NCBI GenBank assembly: GCA_031841125.1
Contig: CM063106.1
Location: 3,844,001-3,908,000 of the forward strand
Length of the DNA stretch: 64,000 bases
Direction of reading: 5' to 3'
Source: Acanthococcus lagerstroemiae
Taxonomy: Eukaryota; Arthropoda; Insecta; Hemiptera; Eriococcidae
The position numbers and the translations under genes were made by a program. This document shows positions 59,101 to 64,000 of this stretch, piece after piece. The notes beneath the pieces were generated by a model that did not search any database, was not told where the DNA came from, and saw nothing but the letters and a program-made list of their open reading frames with translations. Every line of letters begins with the position of its first letter. Position 1 is the first letter of the stretch.

Positions 59101-60219
59101 ATGTGCCATCTGACTATCTCGCAGGAATGTTTTAACGCAGAAATTTCTTACTTTCCTGGTCACTGAATTTGGAAATTCGTTATTGATGATACAGAATGAA
59201 CGTTTCAGTTTCTTCTTAGATGTCCTTTACATCTCTTGGCTTCTGAACTTCCTCATTCATACTCAAGTCCGGCTCATTAAGTAGTATATACTGCAAGTTA
59301 TTATGTGTGAGAGCCAGCGCTGCCATTTAGAGAGTAGAGAGATAGTATTTTTGATATTTCATACAACTTGCAAATTTTCCATGCTGTTTTCAGTAAGCCA
59401 GTTTTAGCTACTCTTCAACCGTGCTCTGATGAACTGAGTTACTGAGTGTGTTGAGAAACTGAAATCAAATATTTCCCTATTTTTCGTCACGAACAGTCCT
59501 TTCAAGATATTGTGGCCAGCTTGTATTTTCAACTTAGTTTGTTTCCATACGGACAAAGAAGTGGTATAGGGAAAATACGGAACGTATGGTTTCATGGGTT
59601 TACACGATTTATGTTATGTGGCTTGTACGTAACGTTATAGTTGAAGTTAGGCTTGACAAGACTCGTTGGGTAGTTATACCCATGTCCTGCAATTGTTTAC
59701 AAAAGGTTGTGCTGTCATTTAGAAAACTGGAAAAATTGTTTCTTCTATACTTCATACATTTATATATTCATTATACGCATTTTCACCACAGTTCACAGCA
59801 CTGTTTCCATGTTTCGACGTTTATTTTCTAAAAATTAGAGTGTCTGCTTGGTCTTCTCCTTTCGGAACTGAGACTGTTCTTAATTCTTATAAGCGCTGTT
59901 CTATATCTGCAAACGAAACTGGAATTATACGATTTTTTCAACCCTAATTGAATGATTTATTCCTTTCGGCTCATACCCCGATGATGCTGATGAAAGAGTC
60001 AAGAGAGCGCTTGCGTCCAGTTCGCCCATAGTTCATATCTGCATATCTGGTTCTGGTAGCGTTTCTCTGTGACTTTTTTAGTGGCTTCTGCTTTCCATCA
60101 CGTCTCACAACTGTAAACAGAGTTATCTAATTTTTTGAATGTAGGTACTCGATGTAGAAATATTATGCTAAAATTGGTTTACAGACGACGAACGTTGGTG
60201 CTTTATTTTTGCATGTCGC

Positions 60220-61350
60220 AGTGTAAATCATAATAATCGAATTATCGTGTGTATCATTATCAGCGCGTTCGATAATTACTCGTGCATGATTTGCGACTGA
60301 AAGTCTTGGACGAGCGAGTATATTTGATATCCATAATTTTAAACGGGAGCGTATTATACGCATAATTATTATTAGAGATTGGGGAATCGGGAAACTTTTG
60401 GCACATTGAAAGTGGCGACCTTGACGGATTCATTTCGAGATTATTATTAGTAGTGTATGTGTGCGCGTTTGTCTCGAAAAGCTGGGGAGTGAAGTTCATC
60501 GCTCTTGTTGGCGATAGGCGAGCTTTTTGCGTCACCCGTGGTTCAAGGACTCGCGTATGATAATAATTTCAAAATACAAGTCGAAAAATATAATTACTTA
60601 CACGGGTAACAGCTGCATGTAAGTCGGTGATATCTTGAAAGAGAAATTAGTTGAACGAACCGGCAATTAGAATTTTCGCTGCGCGTTGTCCTTGAAATTT
60701 TGTACGGAGGGGCGATTTTGCAAATCCGACGCGAGAGTCGAAATTTTTTCAAAAGGTCGACAACTCCGCGACGGGATCGTTGAATTCATCTCGCTCGGCG
60801 TGTATATTTTTGGTTGCGAGTAAAGCGTTCATTCGGTTAGTGGGGAATCGTGTTAAAAGGTTAACAGCTTCGCCGAATTTTTAAATACCGCTTGGCACAG
60901 CATTTGAATACTAAACGAAATCGTCAAGCTCGATTAAGTCGATGCATTCGATTTGATTTGCTAGTTGCAATTATGAAAGTAACCCTCCTCACCGAGATGT
61001 GCTCGAGGCGAGAATAATATTGTTTGCCGAAAGTACGACGATGGAATTTCGGGCGGAACTGCACGTGCAGAATTCTGCAGTGCTGCATTCGAGGTTAAAA
61101 TTAGAAGGTAACATCTCGATACGCTCGTGCAGGTTGCACAAGTCGAATAGGACAACCAGTGTGAGGAGTGGGTAGTATATTTGAACTTGTTTGCTGATTT
61201 CAAGCTGGGTTGGAGGATGCTTGTTCAATTTCATCGGGTACGCGCATGCAGATAATATCGCTGTACTCGTTGGTACTCGCCTAATTGCGAAACTCGCCGG
61301 ACTCCTTCAAATAGAGTGTAATTTCGACTGTTTTCTTGTTTTTGTTGCAG
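60220..61350. promoter_or_regulatory. CpG-rich block before the second coding exon
   Basis: The 1.1 kb leading to the acceptor at 61350 is CpG-rich (for example CGACGCGAGAGTCG, CTCCGCGACGGGATCG) and lacks repeats. It may hold a further regulatory element or promoter close to the exon. A CTAAT branch-point-like string lies at about 61279-61283 and a pyrimidine tract at 61330-61347. Confidence 0.3.
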
Positions 61351-61511
61351 GGCGTGATCGAATTGAAGAAACGGGTAGAAGAAATACGGTTACTAGAATC
61401 GAGAAAATCGGCTAGACTAATGGATCAGGATACGGATTTCGCTCGGCTCGCCGATATGGCGGCCGATAGGAAACGTACCTCGTCGAATTCCATTGAAGTA
61501 CCGATTGCAGG
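61351..61511 (+). CDS. Glut4EF: GLUT4EF-like gene, second coding exon
   Basis: This exon follows a pyrimidine-rich tract and TTGTTGCAG acceptor (ends 61350) and ends at a strong donor, GG/gtaagt, at 61512. It enters in phase 0, matching the donor at 7700, and leaves two bases of a split Gly codon. It encodes 53 complete codons: GVIELKKRVEEIRLLESRKS, then ARLMDQDTDFARLADMAADR, then KRTSSNSIEVPIA. The ELKKRVEEIRLLESR part continues the N-terminal domain (compare QVCCRVEEVWLAEL in ZNF395), and the RKRTSSNSIEVP end matches the RNIDVP segment just before the acidic, lysine-rich part of vertebrate relatives. A Met at residue 24 of the exon (61420) could serve as an internal start. The next exon must begin with one base completing Gly and is not visible before 64000. 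An overlapping + frame from 61191 is a shadow. Confidence 0.9.
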
Positions 61512-64000
61512 GTAAGTAATTTTTTTCTTCATCGTGTATGACCGTTTCGTCTGATACTCTTGAGTCACACAACCATTCAGAATAGTGTTGCTTGATGATT
61601 CCGACGGTGGATGATCTGCTCGCGAAGTGACCGCGTTATCAGTCGGATGGTCTTGGTCGCATTCAGTTGTGCTCGGCGTGGTCTCAGACTCGCCCCCGGG
61701 ACCGCGAAGTGCAACTAGACCTCACGAATGCGGAAGCATGCAGTAACGTGTCGGTATGAAAGAAGCATTAGTGTTGGTCTCGGGCGGATAAGATTCAGAC
61801 ACGGATGCAGAGGTAATGAGGCAATTCGCCCTCTTAGAGAGGAACATTTTAGTTGCGAAAATGCTTCAAAAATAACGGGCTGTTGGGAAAATCTTACGAT
61901 CTGAAACAAAGCAGCAAGTCTTGAAGTATCTCTGGGTATAAGTATGGACGAGTTTGGAAAATCCTGAACGAGCCTTGAAGAGTTTTCAGAGACTTTCAAG
62001 CAAGTCTGGAAAAGTCATGAAGAGTCTTTTAAACGATCTTAGTGAGTCGAAAACAAATTTTGAAGAGTCTGTAGAATTTGTAATCGAGCACTGAAGAGTC
62101 TTACTTAGCCTTAAGGACTACTCTGTTCTCCTAGAGAGAAGAAATGGAATGGTGTTGTAGTAACATAAAAATTGATTCACATAATATTGTCACATATTCG
62201 AGAATTCAGAAAATTGTAAAAATTTGATAGCACATTTTGGAAGGTGTTTTAATTTTAATATTTCAACATTTGTAAGAAGTCAGTTACAAAAATCATTTAA
62301 GGCTCCAAATATTTCTCGCATCAGATCCGGTACCAAAATTCTATGGGTGGATTACCTGGTATTGACCTCAAAAAGTGATACGATAAACTTATTCGCCATC
62401 GAAGTGAGTAAAAGTTTTTGAACTTTTAGGACAGTTTCGGTGAAAAAGACCATTTCTGACAGAGTCATGCGAGAGATCATACCCTAAATCATCCCTCTCC
62501 CACACACACTGTTGAAATCGGCTGTATCCCGCTTACACATTCACTCAATTGTCCTCTTTATAACTTACAAATAATTGAGATACTCGTGGGAGAGGAGTGG
62601 GTAAAACTATTGCTACATTCTGAACTGACCCTTCTGTTTGTTTTCGGGATCCACCACTTGCGAGATTCAGAAACAAATTTGCACTTTCCGGTAAAACGGA
62701 AGAGGGAAAAGGTTCGAGAGACAACTAGGGCCTAAAAAAATTTTCCCGTAGCGAATGAAAAAATTGTAACAAATTTTCAGACGAGGAAAATGATAGTCCA
62801 CGGTCCACCCTGACTGATATCGCGCGAGCGGTCACCCGCCATGATCACCTTTCCAAAAATTATTGTAATCATTTAAAAACTGCACCAAGAGGTTTGCGCA
62901 TACAAGATCCTGAAACATAAGTAATTCTGTTATAAGAATGGAAAATCTATACTCTAAAGCCGGTAGAAACGTCGTGAAATCTCTCCTATGGGGGAGGGAG
63001 GGGATGTCAGTACTCGCATTTGCCAACTCGCTTTGTAAAAGTTGCCGAGTGAGGAAGAAAGAGATAGAGCTCTTATTACCTGAATTTGCTGAAAAATTCT
63101 TATGAGATAATTCCTATGCGAATATAGCTCCCTCTGCACTCGATAAGCATTCGAAAGCGGGTATAAAAATATACTTAGATCACTTAGCAGATCAATCATT
63201 GCCTTAACTGTTGACATTCACAATATGAGTGTCTATTATAGTACGTCGCAAATATCACTTTTAAGGCAGATGTGCCAAATGTAGCCGCTCCACATACTCA
63301 CGGGTCGTAGAAATCCTGGAAGAAGAGGAAGCACATATCTTATATTGCCATGTCTGTAATTTTTCGCAAACTAGGTTTTCCTTCTTTTTCATGATTGTTA
63401 CAGCGTATATTAATTTAAAAAAGGGTCATAATAGGACCTCTCAATGGCCATATTGGGCGCATCTACCTTCTTTGGGAGTATTCAGTGCAGTGCAGAGTAC
63501 AATCTTATGGTTTCAGTGTAGGAAGCACATCAGTTTCCACTATTGGTGATAACCGTTTACCTTGTAAAAAAATGATTCCATTAAAGCACGCTATCCCAGA
63601 AAATAACAGATGAGGAAATTGAAAGAATGTGCGAAGCCTAAGATACGCGATCGCCATTTCAATGCACGTGTAGGTATTATCACTTCTTGTCAGTTTGTAT
63701 TACCGGCGTATATTCGGTGTAATAAATTGGTACACGGTACTCGTCACTGGTGGCAAGCGGTGTCGACTGATATTGCGGTCGTTATCTACGGACGAATACA
63801 ATAAAAAAAATTAAATCTCATCTATAGATAAGAGCGTGTGTGTATACTTGAAACTTGAGTAAAAATTTTATCTTTGAGACAGGAACGGCTCCGTGATAAG
63901 TGAAGCGAGTCGATTTTTTCCCTGAAATTTTTGACTTACGTTATCACAGTTTTTGCAGAAGGCACTACTGTTTATTTGACCTTCGACTTTTGACATCTAA
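61512..64000 (+). other. Glut4EF: Start of the next intron of the GLUT4EF-like gene
   Basis: Follows the donor gtaagt at 61512. It contains a degenerate array of GAAGAGTC-type motifs (about 61920-62110) and otherwise only AT-rich DNA with short chance frames. No acceptor followed by recognisable family sequence (acidic or zinc-finger segments) is seen before 64000. Confidence 0.7.
61920..62110. repeat. Degenerate satellite, inverted relative of 43940-44510
   Basis: CTTGAAGAGTTTTCAGAGAC, AAGTCATGAAGAGTCTTTTA, TTTTGAAGAGTCTGTAG and CACTGAAGAGTCTTAC repeat every 25-40 bases. It is the complement of the CTCTTCAAGAC motif family, lying just inside the intron after the second coding exon. Confidence 0.55.

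Larger units (their letters stand above)
7700..61350 (+). other. Glut4EF: 53.65 kb first coding intron of the GLUT4EF-like gene
   Basis: Bounded by GAG/gtgagc at 7700 and ttgttgcag at 61350, both phase 0. I saw no intermediate exon that clearly belongs to the protein, although very small alternative exons would be missed. The intron alternates between AT-rich stretches carrying MITEs and minisatellites and CpG-rich, repeat-poor blocks. Long first introns holding enhancers and alternative promoters are common in developmental transcription factor genes. Specific contents are listed as separate entries. Stretches not listed (for example 7800-9950, 16150-17700, 18330-20280, 33350-35700, 53100-60200) show no repeat, RNA or exon that I can support. 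Confidence 0.8.

Noticed and set aside
61191..61415. + strand frame overlapping the second coding exon
   Set aside because: It is in a different frame from the conserved EIRLLESRKSARL reading and crosses the acceptor.

Overview
This is a eukaryotic, almost certainly arthropod (insect-like) genomic window. The evidence is very low coding density, GT-AG introns, many small DNA transposons with terminal inverted repeats (TIRs) and target-site duplications (TSDs), homopolymer C/G runs, and two coding exons that read as an insect-type GLUT4EF/ZNF395/ZNF704-family transcription factor. The species cannot be fixed from the sequence; a hemipteran would fit but is only a guess.

Layout. (1) 1-3120 is a nested cluster of non-autonomous transposons: two or more copies of a ~250 bp MITE, one split by a TA-flanked element, and a GGCGGCGTAA-ended element split by a 1349 bp hAT-like element that carries a 151 bp hAT MITE. 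(2) 3121-6900 is intergenic, with two more copies of the ~250 bp MITE and three exon-like fragments (3904-4029, 4188-4337, 5182-5418) that may be a decayed gene. (3) 6900-7699 holds the promoter, 5' UTR and first coding exon of the GLUT4EF-like gene on the + strand (ATG at 7322, splice donor at 7700). (4) 7700-61350 is read as one 53.65 kb phase-0 intron. It mixes CpG-rich, repeat-poor blocks (candidate alternative promoters and enhancers) with AT-rich stretches full of MITEs, minisatellites and dispersed repeats. A candidate alternative first exon (20551-20603) ends in ATG directly at a consensus donor. (5) 61351-61511 is the second coding exon (phase 0 in, 2 nt of a codon out). (6) 61512-64000 is the start of the next intron; the zinc-finger and C-terminal exons lie beyond the window.

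Only one gene is confidently present, and only its N-terminal 179 complete codons. I found no rRNA, tRNA, CRISPR or recognisable transposase gene, and nothing I can defend as a wholly new system. The items most worth a second look are the candidate internal promoter that would make an isoform without the N-terminal domain, the layered transposon insertions whose order can be read from the TSDs, a GC-rich three-copy repeat with a shared open frame, and a family of foldback elements.
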